Positions 52,337-60,394 of a DNA stretch of 64,000 bases are shown piece after piece (position 1 is the first letter of the stretch; each line of letters opens with the position of its first letter). This DNA is from Oceanobacillus sp. HTM 045. GTDB lineage: Bacteria > Pseudomonadota > Alphaproteobacteria > Rhodobacterales > Rhodobacteraceae. Location: assembly GCA_009733745.1 (NCBI GenBank), contig WNWL01000006.1, positions 372,001-436,000 of the forward strand, in the 5' to 3' direction. The notes under the pieces are model-generated. The model searched no databases and was not told where the DNA came from. It was given only the letters and a program-made list of their open reading frames with translations. The position numbers and the translations under genes were made by a program.

Positions 52337-52401
52337 GTCCGGGCAAGCCCGGAGAAACTCAGGAGTCCGGGCAAGCCCGGAGAGGTTCAGGAGTCCGGGC
52401 A
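52337..52401. repeat. 28-bp tandem repeats with hairpins
   Basis: Two units of 28 bp (52337-52364 and 52365-52392) each contain TCCGGGCAAGCCCGGA, able to form a 7-bp hairpin. The start of a third copy (to 52401) forms the last codons of the DUF192 gene. They lie between the DUF192 stop and tRNA-Pro and may act in transcript ending. Confidence 0.75.
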
Positions 52402-52878
52402 GCGGTGCTCCGGCGACGCCGCGCCGGCGAAGGCCGGGTGGATCAGCACCGTGCCCGGCCCGATCCCCAGCGCCTCCGTCACGCCGCCGTTGACCTCGAG
52501 CGCGCCCATCGCCGGTTCCACCGACGAGATGGTCTTCAACGAGAAGGGCGTGGTGTTCTCGGCGACATGCACGATCACCCCGCCCGCGTCGAAGAAGATG
52601 ATGTCGAGCGGCAGGAAGGTGTTCTTCATCCAGAAATGGCGCGGGGCGACGTCCTCGTAGAGGAAGATCATCCCCGCGTCCTCTGCCATCTCCTGGCGGA
52701 ACATCAGGCCCTGCGCCCGCTCCTCCGCGTCGTCGGCGATCTCGACGGTGAAATCGACCGGCCCCTCCGGCGTGAGGGCCGTGACACGGTCGAGCGCGCA
52801 GGATGCGGGAGGCTCGCCCGCCGCCGCGGCCGAGGCGAGGGCCAGCGTGGCGGCGAACGCCGCCGCATGTCGGATCAT
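52387..52878 (-). CDS. DUF192 family secreted protein
   Basis: The 163-residue product has a signal peptide (MIRHAAAFAATLALASAAAA). The DUF192 body follows: AEERAQGLMFRQEMAEDAGMIF, HFWMKNTFLPLDIIFFDAGG, ENTTPFSL and PAMGALEVNGGVTEALGIGPG. The family is widespread in bacteria without a settled role. Its ATG overlaps the stop of the cold-shock gene (ATGA), so the two are coupled, a pairing often seen in Rhodobacterales. The 3' end reaches into the 28-bp repeat. Confidence 0.92.
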   Translation of the reverse strand: MIRHAAAFAATLALASAAAAGEPPASCALDRVTALTPEGPVDFTVEIADDAEERAQGLMFRQEMAEDAGMIFLYEDVAPRHFWMKNTFLPLDIIFFDAGGVIVHVAENTTPFSLKTISSVEPAMGALEVNGGVTEALGIGPGTVLIHPAFAGAASPEHRCPDS

Positions 52879-53441
52879 TCGGCTTCGGCCTTCCCGTCCG
52901 GCGCCTGCATGTTCGCGCTTTCCCAGAGCCCGACCTCCGCCGCCATCAGGCCGCGCGGTCCGCGGAAGGTCCGCACGACCACCGCCTCGCCGCTCATCAG
53001 GTCCTGGAAGCCGCAGCGGCGCAGGATCTCCATGTGGATGAAGATGTCCTCGGGCTCGCCGAAGACGTTCACGAAGCCGAAGCCCTTCTGCTTGTCGAAC
53101 CACTTCACCCGTGCCGGCTGCATCGGGCCGACCTGGGTGTCCTGTCGCAGGAATTCCGTCGGCTTCGCATCTTCCGAGAAGCCTGGCTGCTCTGCCGGCT
53201 CGGGATCCTCGATCTCGAGGATCTCGCGTGCCTGCAGGCCGCGCGCACCCTTGGCGGATAGCACGCGAATCTTCGCACCCTCGATCAGGGTGACCCTTCC
53301 GGAGCCGCGCACGCACGTTGAATGCACCAGTACATCGGCATCGCCCTGCTCGGGAACGATGAAGCCATATCCCTTGACCGGGTCATACCACTTGACCTGA
53401 CCCGAGATTATTCTTGTGTCTCCGTCTGCTGGATTGGACAC
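52875..53441 (-). CDS. Cold-shock protein with two CSD domains
   Basis: Cold-shock domains bind single-stranded RNA or DNA. The 188-residue protein starts at GTG 53441 with AAAGGTG upstream and carries two domains. The first is GQVKWYDPVKGYGFIVPEQG then ADVLVHSTCV. The second is ARVKWFDKQKGFGFVNVFGE then EDIFIHMEIL, with RNP1 (KGYGFI, KGFGFV) and RNP2 (VLVH, IFIH). An acidic linker separates them. The length is typical of the double-domain family of alphaproteobacteria. It is coupled to the DUF192 gene. Confidence 0.94.
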   Translation of the reverse strand: MSNPADGDTRIISGQVKWYDPVKGYGFIVPEQGDADVLVHSTCVRGSGRVTLIEGAKIRVLSAKGARGLQAREILEIEDPEPAEQPGFSEDAKPTEFLRQDTQVGPMQPARVKWFDKQKGFGFVNVFGEPEDIFIHMEILRRCGFQDLMSGEAVVVRTFRGPRGLMAAEVGLWESANMQAPDGKAEAE

Positions 53442-53524
53442 GACGCACCTTTTTGCTCTACCCACCCCACAGGGAAGATTAACAACAGCAGAGCATGTCC
53501 GGTAGGCGAAAAGGGACGAAAACA

Positions 53525-54430
53525 ATGAGTTTTTCCCGGGGATTGCGTCCTTTTTTGGGTCGGGCCTCCACGCTGTCGTCACGATTGCACAACCGGAGAT
53601 ACCGATATTGGACCTTTTTGCCGCTTTTTGCCCTCATTTCGTGCACTTCCGTAGGGGGAGGTCCCGATCTTGGCAGGCCGAAGCCCGGCGCGGCACTGAG
53701 CGATCAACTCCTGCTTGTGCTTAACCAGCCTCCGATCATCCATGCCGCGAATCAAGCGGGCCTCCGCGATGCCGGCTCCGTCGCCGCGCGCTCGACCTAT
53801 GCCCGGCTCGGCGACCGTCGGGGCGGCAGGCTGGTGGCGGCGTCCGAACTGCCCTACCTGACCGGCTCGTCCGAGGGGCGGGCCTTCCTCGCGGCGGAAC
53901 TGCCACGCGCGCTCGCACGGGGCGAGCCGGCGGCGTCATGCCCCGCCGTTGGCCTGTCGACCGGTCGGCCCGGCGTGGCGGTGAAGGCGCTGGATGCCTG
54001 CCTCGCCAGGCTCGAGGAGGTGGGTACGCTGGAGGACTGCGGCTGCCGGGTCGTTGCGCTGGGCAATGTCCTCACCGTTCCGCGGTCGGAGACGGCCTAC
54101 GCCACCGGCATCTCGGCCCGGCTGGCCAGCGACGCGCTGGGGCTGGACTTGCTGCTGGTGGCGGAAGAGACGGATTCCGGCATCCTCCTGCGCGATCTGC
54201 GCGGCGAGGTCGGCAGGCTCGCGGTCGGTCCCGGCGACGCGGCGACGCTGACCCTGTCGGAAGGCGCGGTTTTCTCGGGCGAGCGGATTCCCGTGGGGTT
54301 CAGGCGCGGGCGGCTCGGCGCGCGCTACTACCTCGCCGATCCGGACGGCCGTCGGGTGACCGTGCTGATCGGGTTCGACCCGCAGGAGCTTGTCGCCGGC
54401 GCGGGGGCCTGGCTGGCCTGGGGCGGCTGA
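53525..54430 (+). CDS. Hypothetical lipoprotein
   Basis: No family is recognised. The 301-residue product starts at ATG 53525, divergent from the cold-shock gene by 83 bases. After an Arg-rich start, a hydrophobic stretch ends in LFALISCTSVGGG, a plausible lipobox with Cys, though the n-region is unusually long. The mature part is Leu/Ala/Gly/Arg-rich with AASCPAVGLSTGRPGVAVKALDAC-type Cys pairs; the piece LEDCGCRVVALGNVLTVPR and the RYYLADPDGRRVTVLIGFDP ending suggest a mixed alpha/beta domain. The base composition near its start is AT-richer than the rest. Function unknown. Confidence 0.65.
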   Translation: MSFSRGLRPFLGRASTLSSRLHNRRYRYWTFLPLFALISCTSVGGGPDLGRPKPGAALSDQLLLVLNQPPIIHAANQAGLRDAGSVAARSTYARLGDRRGGRLVAASELPYLTGSSEGRAFLAAELPRALARGEPAASCPAVGLSTGRPGVAVKALDACLARLEEVGTLEDCGCRVVALGNVLTVPRSETAYATGISARLASDALGLDLLLVAEETDSGILLRDLRGEVGRLAVGPGDAATLTLSEGAVFSGERIPVGFRRGRLGARYYLADPDGRRVTVLIGFDPQELVAGAGAWLAWGG

Positions 54431-54455
54431 CCGTCCTTCCCTTCAGCGTACAGGC

Positions 54456-54917
54456 TCAGAAGCCCACCACCGGGAACCGCCCGCCCATGATCGGGCGTCG
54501 GGCGACGAGTTCGAGAAAGCGTTCGCGCTGTTCCTCCGTCATCACGGCAAGCATCTGCGCGACCGGGCGGACCATGTCGCGATTCAGCGCCGCCGTGCGC
54601 GCGGCCTGCGCGTCGATCAGCAAGTCGATGGCGGCGAAGTCCGGCTCCGGCTCGGCCAATGCGGCCCAGATCTCCGCCGCCCCGGCGCGAAAATCCCTGC
54701 GATGGCCGCGCCGCAGGCCGCGGAAGCCCTCGCGGATGGCCCGGATCTCGGCGCGCTGGTCGTCGGTCAGGCCGAGCCTTTCGGCCAGCATCGCCGCGGC
54801 GCGGCGCGGCTCGCGGCTCTGCTCGTAGCGGCGCTGGGCGTCCCAGTAGCCGAGGCCGACCGCCACGTTGACCGAGATCGACAGCGCCAGCAGCACCCAG
54901 AGGATCTTGCGCGCCAT
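54456..54917 (-). CDS. Periplasmic heavy-metal-sensor-like protein (Spy/CpxP-like)
   Basis: The 153-residue product has an N-terminal signal anchor (ILWVLLALSISVNVAVGLGYW). Long helices follow with LAERLGLTDDQRAEIRAIREG and AVMTEEQRERFLELVARRP, the LTxxQ-type motifs of Spy/CpxP and CnrX-like periplasmic sensors. It is the last gene of a three-gene operon behind an ECF sigma factor and an anti-sigma-like protein; its ATG overlaps the anti-sigma stop (TGATG). It could modulate release of the sigma factor in response to envelope or metal stress. Confidence 0.85.
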   Translation of the reverse strand: MARKILWVLLALSISVNVAVGLGYWDAQRRYEQSREPRRAAAMLAERLGLTDDQRAEIRAIREGFRGLRRGHRRDFRAGAAEIWAALAEPEPDFAAIDLLIDAQAARTAALNRDMVRPVAQMLAVMTEEQRERFLELVARRPIMGGRFPVVGF

Positions 54918-55363
54918 CAGTCCGCCCCCGCCTCGCCGAAGAGCTGCCCGGCCAGCGCCTCCGCCGTACCGGCTTGCGCGTCGAACATCTCGCCGCCAAT
55001 GCCGAAACCGAGCCAGAGCCCGAGGCAGGCCGTCCCGGCGACAAGCGCCGGCATCTGCCAGAGGCCCCGCACCCGCGCGAGAAGGCCGGGGCGCGATACC
55101 AGCCTCCGCGCCGCCGCGCTGGCCGCGGCGGAAAGCGGCGCGGGCTCAGGCGACCCGGAGAGCAGGGCCAGTTCCTCCGCCGCGCCGGGGTCGCGGGCGA
55201 GCCACGCCTCTATACGCGCCCGCTGCGCGCTCGATGCCTCGCCATCGAGGAAGGCCGCGAGGTCCGCGGGATCCGGGCGGATCTCCCGCGGGGGCACCGC
55301 GATCTGCTGCCAGAGGTCGCGTCCCTCGCGGTCTGCCGCGTCGTCGTCTCTCTCTCCAGTCAT
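54917..55363 (-). CDS. Anti-sigma factor-like membrane protein
   Basis: The 148-residue product from ATG 55363 (GGAGGG 8 bases upstream) has an N-terminal cytoplasmic part with PADLAAFLDGEASSAQRARIEAWL, the usual ZAS-like helix of anti-sigma factors although without the His-Cys zinc motif. A single membrane helix (PALVAGTACLGLWLGFGIGG) and a short periplasmic tail follow. It sits 4 bases after the ECF sigma gene and overlaps the sensor gene. Role: hold the sigma factor at the membrane. ATG 55381 is a possible alternative start. Confidence 0.82.
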   Translation of the reverse strand: MTGERDDDAADREGRDLWQQIAVPPREIRPDPADLAAFLDGEASSAQRARIEAWLARDPGAAEELALLSGSPEPAPLSAAASAAARRLVSRPGLLARVRGLWQMPALVAGTACLGLWLGFGIGGEMFDAQAGTAEALAGQLFGEAGAD

Positions 55364-55367
55364 ACTC

Positions 55368-55922
55368 TCACCCTCCGCCATTCTGCGCGGCGTGCCACTG
55401 GCGCAGCCGCTCGATGGCCTTGTGCTTGGTGCTGCGCACCGTCTGCTCCGTCACCCGCAGGAGGCGCGCGGCCTCCGGCACGTCCATGTCCCGGTCGAAC
55501 AGCAGCCGCAGCACGGCAACCTGGCTGTCCGTCAGCACGCCCTCCGGCAACTCGACCGGCGCGTGCAGGTCGCGCTCCGGCGGTGCGGCGATCTCCGGCG
55601 AGTCGTCCAGCGGCGCGGCCGGCCGTCGCTTTCGCAGCGCGTCCACCGCCGCGGAGTGCGAGACGACCGAGAGCCAGGTCGAGAGCTTCGACCGCGACGG
55701 GTCGAAGCTGCGGATCAACCGGAACTCCCGGTTCGCCAGGCGCACGAACACGTCCTGCACCACGTCCTCCGCATCGCGGTCCGCCGCGCCGAAGCGGCGG
55801 AAGGTCCGCAGCACGGCGCCGCGGATGATGCCGCCATGCGACATCACGAACCCGTCCCAGGCACGCTTCTCGCCCGCGGCCAGCGCCGCGAGGTCGACCT
55901 CGGCTGGTTCCGTGCCCGCCAA
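55368..55922 (-). CDS. ECF-type RNA polymerase sigma factor
   Basis: The 184-residue product carries sigma region 2 (RDAEDVVQDVFVRLANREF, FDPSRSKLSTWLSVVSHSAAVDALRKRR) and region 4 (SQVAVLRLLFDRDMDVPEAARLL, VTEQTVRSTKHKAIERLRQW). The start appears to be TTG 55922, supported by GGGGGA 5 bases upstream; no in-frame ATG fits region 2. It leads the sigma/anti-sigma/sensor operon. Its promoter targets cannot be told here. Confidence 0.9.
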   Translation of the reverse strand: MAGTEPAEVDLAALAAGEKRAWDGFVMSHGGIIRGAVLRTFRRFGAADRDAEDVVQDVFVRLANREFRLIRSFDPSRSKLSTWLSVVSHSAAVDALRKRRPAAPLDDSPEIAAPPERDLHAPVELPEGVLTDSQVAVLRLLFDRDMDVPEAARLLRVTEQTVRSTKHKAIERLRQWHAAQNGGG

Positions 55923-56012
55923 ATGCTTCCCCCGATCCCCGATCGCCCGATGGGGCGCACCCGCCCCGGCAGGGAGGACGCGCCCCGGACGGGCCGACGC
56001 GGCGCGTCCGCC

Positions 56013-56315
56013 TCAGCGGCGCGGGCTCCAGACCTTGCCGAACCCATGCGCCCTGCCCCGGCCGACGATCGTGCCACGCCCGATGACGATGCCCTTGCCC
56101 ACATAGGTGCCGTTCAGGCGGCGGACCTGCAAGCTTCCGTCGCGGGCGCGGGTGATGCCGATGCCCTTGCCGTGAAAGATGCCCTGCGCCTGCGCGATGC
56201 CCGCGCCGTGGGCGACGCCCCGTCCGTTCACCCAGTGCGGCGTCCCGGCGCTGGCGGGCGCGGCGGCGAGGCCGACGGTGGCGGCGGCGAGGGCGATGGC
56301 AACGAATTTCCTCAT
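56013..56315 (-). CDS. Small secreted Gly-rich basic protein
   Basis: The 100-residue product has a clear signal peptide (MRKFVAIALAAATVGLAAAPASA). The mature part is very rich in Gly, Arg and His with GXG-type repeats (GRGVAHGAGIAQAQGIFHGKG, GTYVGKGIVIGRGTIVGRGR). No family is recognised. It lies 90 bases upstream of the sigma operon on the same strand, facing it, and could be a target or early member of that unit. Real coding is supported by the signal peptide and clean stop. Confidence 0.65.
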   Translation of the reverse strand: MRKFVAIALAAATVGLAAAPASAGTPHWVNGRGVAHGAGIAQAQGIFHGKGIGITRARDGSLQVRRLNGTYVGKGIVIGRGTIVGRGRAHGFGKVWSPRR

Positions 56316-56454
56316 GTCAAATCCTCCAAATCTCCGGTGTCAGATACCGGTGATACGGAGGCAGGCGCGGGTTCATCCCCGCAAGAGAGGAATTTTCGTG
56401 TGATCAGGTCAGGTCGCGGCGGTGCGGTGCCCGGACTTGCGCCGGGAGCGCGCC

Positions 56455-56925
56455 TCAGCCCGGGCAGCCGCCCGTGGCGTCGCTCACGCGGGTCCAGTGC
56501 TGGCTCTTGCCAAGCAGCGTGATGCCGACATAGCCGCGCACTTCCAGCGTGCCGTCCGAGGCGATCGAGATGATCGCATCGTAGGTCTCGCCGTCGCGGG
56601 CGTTGTAGATCCAGCCGTCTTCCCAGCTGCCGGTGGCGTCGCGCTTGAAACCGCCGATGAGTTGCAGCCCGCAGAGCGGCTCGGCCTGCAGGCTGGGGTC
56701 CGGGTTATTGACGTCGACCTTGAGCGCGCCGGTATCGTCGTGCGGCTCCTTCAGCCAGACGATCTTGCCGCAAGCCAACTCGGCCCGCTCGTTGCAGGGG
56801 CCGAACTCGATGATCGCCTTGCCGTTCTCGACCAGCCAGCGCCCGAAGGCCGGGTCCGCAGCGGCGGAAGCGCCCTGCACGGCCAGCAAAAATCCGGCTG
56901 CTGCGGAGAGAAGTGCTCTCAACAT
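56455..56925 (-). CDS. DUF2147 domain secreted protein
   Basis: The 156-residue product has a signal peptide ending near ASAAA, then GRWLVENGKAIIEFGPCNERA, LACGKIVWLKEP, DVNNPDPSLQAEPLCGLQLI, and GSWEDGWIYNARDGETYDAI with LEVRGYVGITLLGKSQHWTR. These are the conserved blocks of DUF2147, a small periplasmic beta-barrel-like family. Cys pairs could form disulfides. It stands alone, with no operon partner. Confidence 0.92.
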   Translation of the reverse strand: MLRALLSAAAGFLLAVQGASAAADPAFGRWLVENGKAIIEFGPCNERAELACGKIVWLKEPHDDTGALKVDVNNPDPSLQAEPLCGLQLIGGFKRDATGSWEDGWIYNARDGETYDAIISIASDGTLEVRGYVGITLLGKSQHWTRVSDATGGCPG

Positions 56926-57111
56926 GTCCCTACCTCTGGCGGCGCGCTTTTGGCGCGCGCTCCCGTTCTCTGGGTGCCAAGATTGTCAGTTCTGTGGCGG
57001 GATTCAATCTGCGGTAACGTAAATTATACCTTGCCGTGACTCGCCGATCACAGGAGCATCCGCTCCCCGAGCAGATCCGACAATCCCACACACCACGAGG
57101 CGCCGATCCCG

Positions 57112-58929
57112 ATGTTCCAGAATTTCGACGTGATTTCCGAACGCGACGCGGTTGCCGGACGGGTCGAGCGGCTGCGTGGCTGGCTGGCGGATGCGGGCTT
57201 CGACGGCATGGTGATCCCCCGCGCCGACGCGCACCAGGGCGAGACCGTCGCCCCGCACGACGCGCGGCTGGCATGGGCCACGGGCTTCACCGGCTCGGCG
57301 GGGACGGCGATCATCCTCGCGGAGCGCGCGGCGCTCTGCATCGACGGGCGCTACACGATACAGGCCCGTGAACAGACGCCGCCGGAGGTCTACGAATACG
57401 TCGCGGTGATGGAGACGCGCCCCGAAGAATGGCTCGCCGGCGCCGTCAGCGAGGGCGCGGTGATCGGCTTCGACCCGTGGCTCTTCACCACGGCGGCTGT
57501 CGAGCGCCTCGAAGCCGCGCTGAAGCGCAAGGGGGCGGAACTGCGCCCGCTCGGGGAGAACCCGGTCGACCTCCTCTGGGAGGACCAGCCCCCCGCCCCG
57601 TCCGGCGCGGCGCGCATCCACAGCGCCACGCTCGCCGGCCGGGACAGTGCGGCCAAGCGCACCGAGGTAGCCGAGGCGCTGAAGGAGGACGACGCCGCGG
57701 CGACCGTTCTGACCCAGCCCGACAGCATCGCGTGGCTGCTCAATATCCGCGGATCCGACATCGCCCGGGTGCCGGTGGTCCACGCCTTCGCCGTGATCCA
57801 CGCGAGCGGCGACGTGGACCTCGTTGCCAACCCTGAGAAGTTCTCGGGCGAGGTGCGCGAGCATCTCGGCAACGCTGTCAGCCTGCACCCGGTGGACGGG
57901 TTTGGCGCGGTGCTGGACAAGCTCTCCGGCACCGTGCGGCTCGACCGCGACACCTGCCCGGTCTGGGTCGTGAAGCGGGTCGAGGCGGCGGGCGCGAAGG
58001 TCGCGTGGGGCCGCGACCCCTGCGCGCTGCCCAAGGCGCGCAAGACTTCGGCGGAGCTCGACGGGATGCGCGCCGCGCACCGGCGCGACGGTGCGGCCTT
58101 CGCGCGGTTCCTGCACTGGCTCGACCGCGCGCTCGACACCGGCGAGAAGCTCGACGAGATCATGGTGGCGGAGAAGCTGGAGGCGTTCCGCCGCGATACC
58201 GGCGCGCTGCTGGACCTCTCCTTCGACACGATCTCCGCGGCGGGCGAGCATGCCGCCCTGCCCCATTACCGGGTGAACCGGCAGTCCAACCGCGCCATCG
58301 ACAGCGGCCAGCATGGCGAGGTCTACCTCGTCGACTCCGGCGCGCAGTATGCCGACGGCACCACCGACATCACCCGCACGCTGGCCGCCGGCCCGGTCGA
58401 TCCGGAGATCCGGCGCCGGGCGACGCTGGTGCTCAAGGGCATGATCGCCATCTCGCTGGCCCGCTGGCCAAAGGGCGTGGCGGGCGCGCACCTCGACGCG
58501 CTGGCGCGGATCGCGCTCTGGCAGCAGGGCCTCGATTTCGACCACGGCACCGGCCACGGTGTCGGCGCGCATCTCGACGTGCACGAGGGTCCGCAGAACC
58601 TGTCCCGCCGGGGCACGGTACCGCTGGAGCCCGGGATGATCCTCTCGAACGAACCGGGCTTCTACAAGGAAGGCCATTACGGCATCCGGATCGAGAACCT
58701 CGTGATCGTCACCGGGCCCGAGGTGCCGCCGGGCGGCGAGCGGGAGATGATGGGTTTCGAGACGCTCACCCTCGCACCGATCGACCGCAAGTTGATCGAC
58801 TCGCGCCTGCTGACCGACGCTGAGCGGTTCTGGCTCGACAGCTACCACGCCCGCGTCTTCACGGAGATCGCGCCCCTTGTCGATCAGCCCGTCGCCGACT
58901 GGCTGGAAGACGCCTGCGCCCCGCTCTGA
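57112..58929 (+). CDS. Aminopeptidase P family metallopeptidase (Xaa-Pro aminopeptidase)
   Basis: The enzyme removes an N-terminal residue next to proline. The 605-residue three-domain form has two N-terminal creatinase-like domains. The pita-bread domain has metal ligands Asp408 and Asp419 (LVDSGAQYADGTTDITRT), His482 (HGTGHGVG), Glu514 (NEPGFYKEGHYGIRIEN) and Glu550 (GFETLTLAP). All five are present, so it should be active. The ATG at 57112 has GAGGCG 9 bases upstream. There is no signal peptide, so it is cytosolic. Confidence 0.95.
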   Translation: MFQNFDVISERDAVAGRVERLRGWLADAGFDGMVIPRADAHQGETVAPHDARLAWATGFTGSAGTAIILAERAALCIDGRYTIQAREQTPPEVYEYVAVMETRPEEWLAGAVSEGAVIGFDPWLFTTAAVERLEAALKRKGAELRPLGENPVDLLWEDQPPAPSGAARIHSATLAGRDSAAKRTEVAEALKEDDAAATVLTQPDSIAWLLNIRGSDIARVPVVHAFAVIHASGDVDLVANPEKFSGEVREHLGNAVSLHPVDGFGAVLDKLSGTVRLDRDTCPVWVVKRVEAAGAKVAWGRDPCALPKARKTSAELDGMRAAHRRDGAAFARFLHWLDRALDTGEKLDEIMVAEKLEAFRRDTGALLDLSFDTISAAGEHAALPHYRVNRQSNRAIDSGQHGEVYLVDSGAQYADGTTDITRTLAAGPVDPEIRRRATLVLKGMIAISLARWPKGVAGAHLDALARIALWQQGLDFDHGTGHGVGAHLDVHEGPQNLSRRGTVPLEPGMILSNEPGFYKEGHYGIRIENLVIVTGPEVPPGGEREMMGFETLTLAPIDRKLIDSRLLTDAERFWLDSYHARVFTEIAPLVDQPVADWLEDACAPL

Positions 58930-59021
58930 GAGCGGGCGCAGAAGCCGCATTCCGGCCATTGCGGGAATCCGCACTGGCCTCTACCGTGCCGCCAAACCGG
59001 AGCGAGGGAGGAACGTCGCCA

Positions 59022-59360
59022 ATGGCCAAAATTACCATCGAGCCCGTAACCCACTCCGTGGTCGTCCGCGCGGGCGGCGCCATTCTCGGCGAGACGCGCA
59101 ACGCGCTGCGGCTGACCGAGGAAGGCTACGATCCGGTCTTCTACATCCCGCGCGAGGATATCGGGATGGAGTTCCTCGACCCCTCCGAGACCCGCACGAC
59201 CTGCCCGCACAAGGGCGAGGCGACCTATTTCCACATCGCCGCCAAATCCGGCCAGATCACCGATGCCGCCTGGTCCTACGAGGAACCGATCGACGGCATG
59301 GAGGCGATCAGGGGCCACCTCGCATTCTTCCCCGACAAGGCTGCGGTCGAAGAACTCTGA
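59022..59360 (+). CDS. DUF427 domain protein
   Basis: The 112-residue product has the DUF427 pattern: VTHSVVVRAGGAILGETRNALRL, DPVFYIPREDIGMEFLDPS, TTCPHKGEATYFHIAAKSG, DAAWSYEEPI and AIRGHLAFFPDKA. GGGAGG lies about 9 bases before ATG 59022. The family is a small beta-rich fold of unknown function. It is followed 10 bases later by a transporter gene. Confidence 0.93.
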   Translation: MAKITIEPVTHSVVVRAGGAILGETRNALRLTEEGYDPVFYIPREDIGMEFLDPSETRTTCPHKGEATYFHIAAKSGQITDAAWSYEEPIDGMEAIRGHLAFFPDKAAVEEL

Positions 59361-59370
59361 TCCCGCGCAC

Positions 59371-60366
59371 ATGACCGTGGATGGGTCCGCCGTCCGCCGG
59401 GCGGCGGCGCTGATGATCCTCGCCAGCGCGCTCGTCGCCGTCACCACGCTGCTCGCCAAGGCGCTCGGGCGCGGGATCGGCACGGAGGGCGACGGCGCCG
59501 CGCCGATGCACGCGCTCATGATCGGCGCGGGGCGCTACGTCTTTGCCTTCATCCCGCTGGCGGCAATCGGCCTCTGGAAGCGCCCCTCGTTCAAGGGCAC
59601 GCGGCTGGACCTGCATTTCGGGCGCACGCTGATGGGCTGGGGCGGCGGGACGTCGCTCTTCGCCGCTTCCGCGCTCATGCCGCTGGCCACGGCGACGGCG
59701 ATCAGCTTCCTCTCGCCGATGATCGCGATGGTGCTGGCGATCCTGTTCCTGTCCGAACGGGTCGGGCCTTGGCGCTGGGCGGCGGCGGGCATTTCGCTGG
59801 CCGGGGCGCTGATCCTGATCCGCCCGGGCAGCGAGGCGTTCCAGCCCGCGGCGCTGATCGCGCTGGCGGCGGCACTGATGATGGGTACCGAGACGATCTT
59901 CATCAAGCGCCTCTCCGGCCGCGAGCCGCTGCTGCGCATCCTGATCGTGAACAATGCGATGGGGACTGTGCTGGCCGTTTCCGCAGCGCTGTTCGTCTGG
60001 ACCTCGCCGACGCCCCTGCAATGGTTAATGATGGCGGGTGTCGGCGTGGTGATGGTCACCGCGCAGGCCTGCTTCGTCTCGGCCATGCGGCTGGCGGATG
60101 CGAGCTATGTGATGCCGTTCTTCTACGCCACGCTGGTCTTCGCGGCGCTCTACGACGCCGCGATCTTCCGCGAGTGGCCGGACGCGCTGGGCTTTGTCGG
60201 CGCAGCTATCGTCGTAGCGGGCGCGGTGATCCTCGCCTGGCGCGAGGCGCGGGCGCGGAAGCCGATCACCCCGCCACGGCCCTCGGTCGGCATCGCAACA
60301 GCTTCCGACCCCGACGCCAAGAACGAAAACGCCGGGGACGCGCAAACGCATCCCCGGCGGCAGTAA
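59371..60366 (+). CDS. DMT-family (EamA) membrane transporter
   Basis: The 331-residue product has ten predicted membrane helices in two EamA repeats. The first includes ASALMPLATATAISFLSPMI and ILFLSERVGPWRWAAAGISLAG, and the second LADASYVMPFFYATLVFAALYD and FREWPDALGFVGAAIVVAG. The hydrophilic C-terminal tail ends with His/Arg. It starts 10 bases after the DUF427 stop, so both are probably one unit. Substrate unknown; the family includes metabolite exporters. Confidence 0.92.
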   Translation: MTVDGSAVRRAAALMILASALVAVTTLLAKALGRGIGTEGDGAAPMHALMIGAGRYVFAFIPLAAIGLWKRPSFKGTRLDLHFGRTLMGWGGGTSLFAASALMPLATATAISFLSPMIAMVLAILFLSERVGPWRWAAAGISLAGALILIRPGSEAFQPAALIALAAALMMGTETIFIKRLSGREPLLRILIVNNAMGTVLAVSAALFVWTSPTPLQWLMMAGVGVVMVTAQACFVSAMRLADASYVMPFFYATLVFAALYDAAIFREWPDALGFVGAAIVVAGAVILAWREARARKPITPPRPSVGIATASDPDAKNENAGDAQTHPRRQ

Positions 60367-60394
60367 CCCTGGTCCGGGCCGAGGGGAGAGACCG

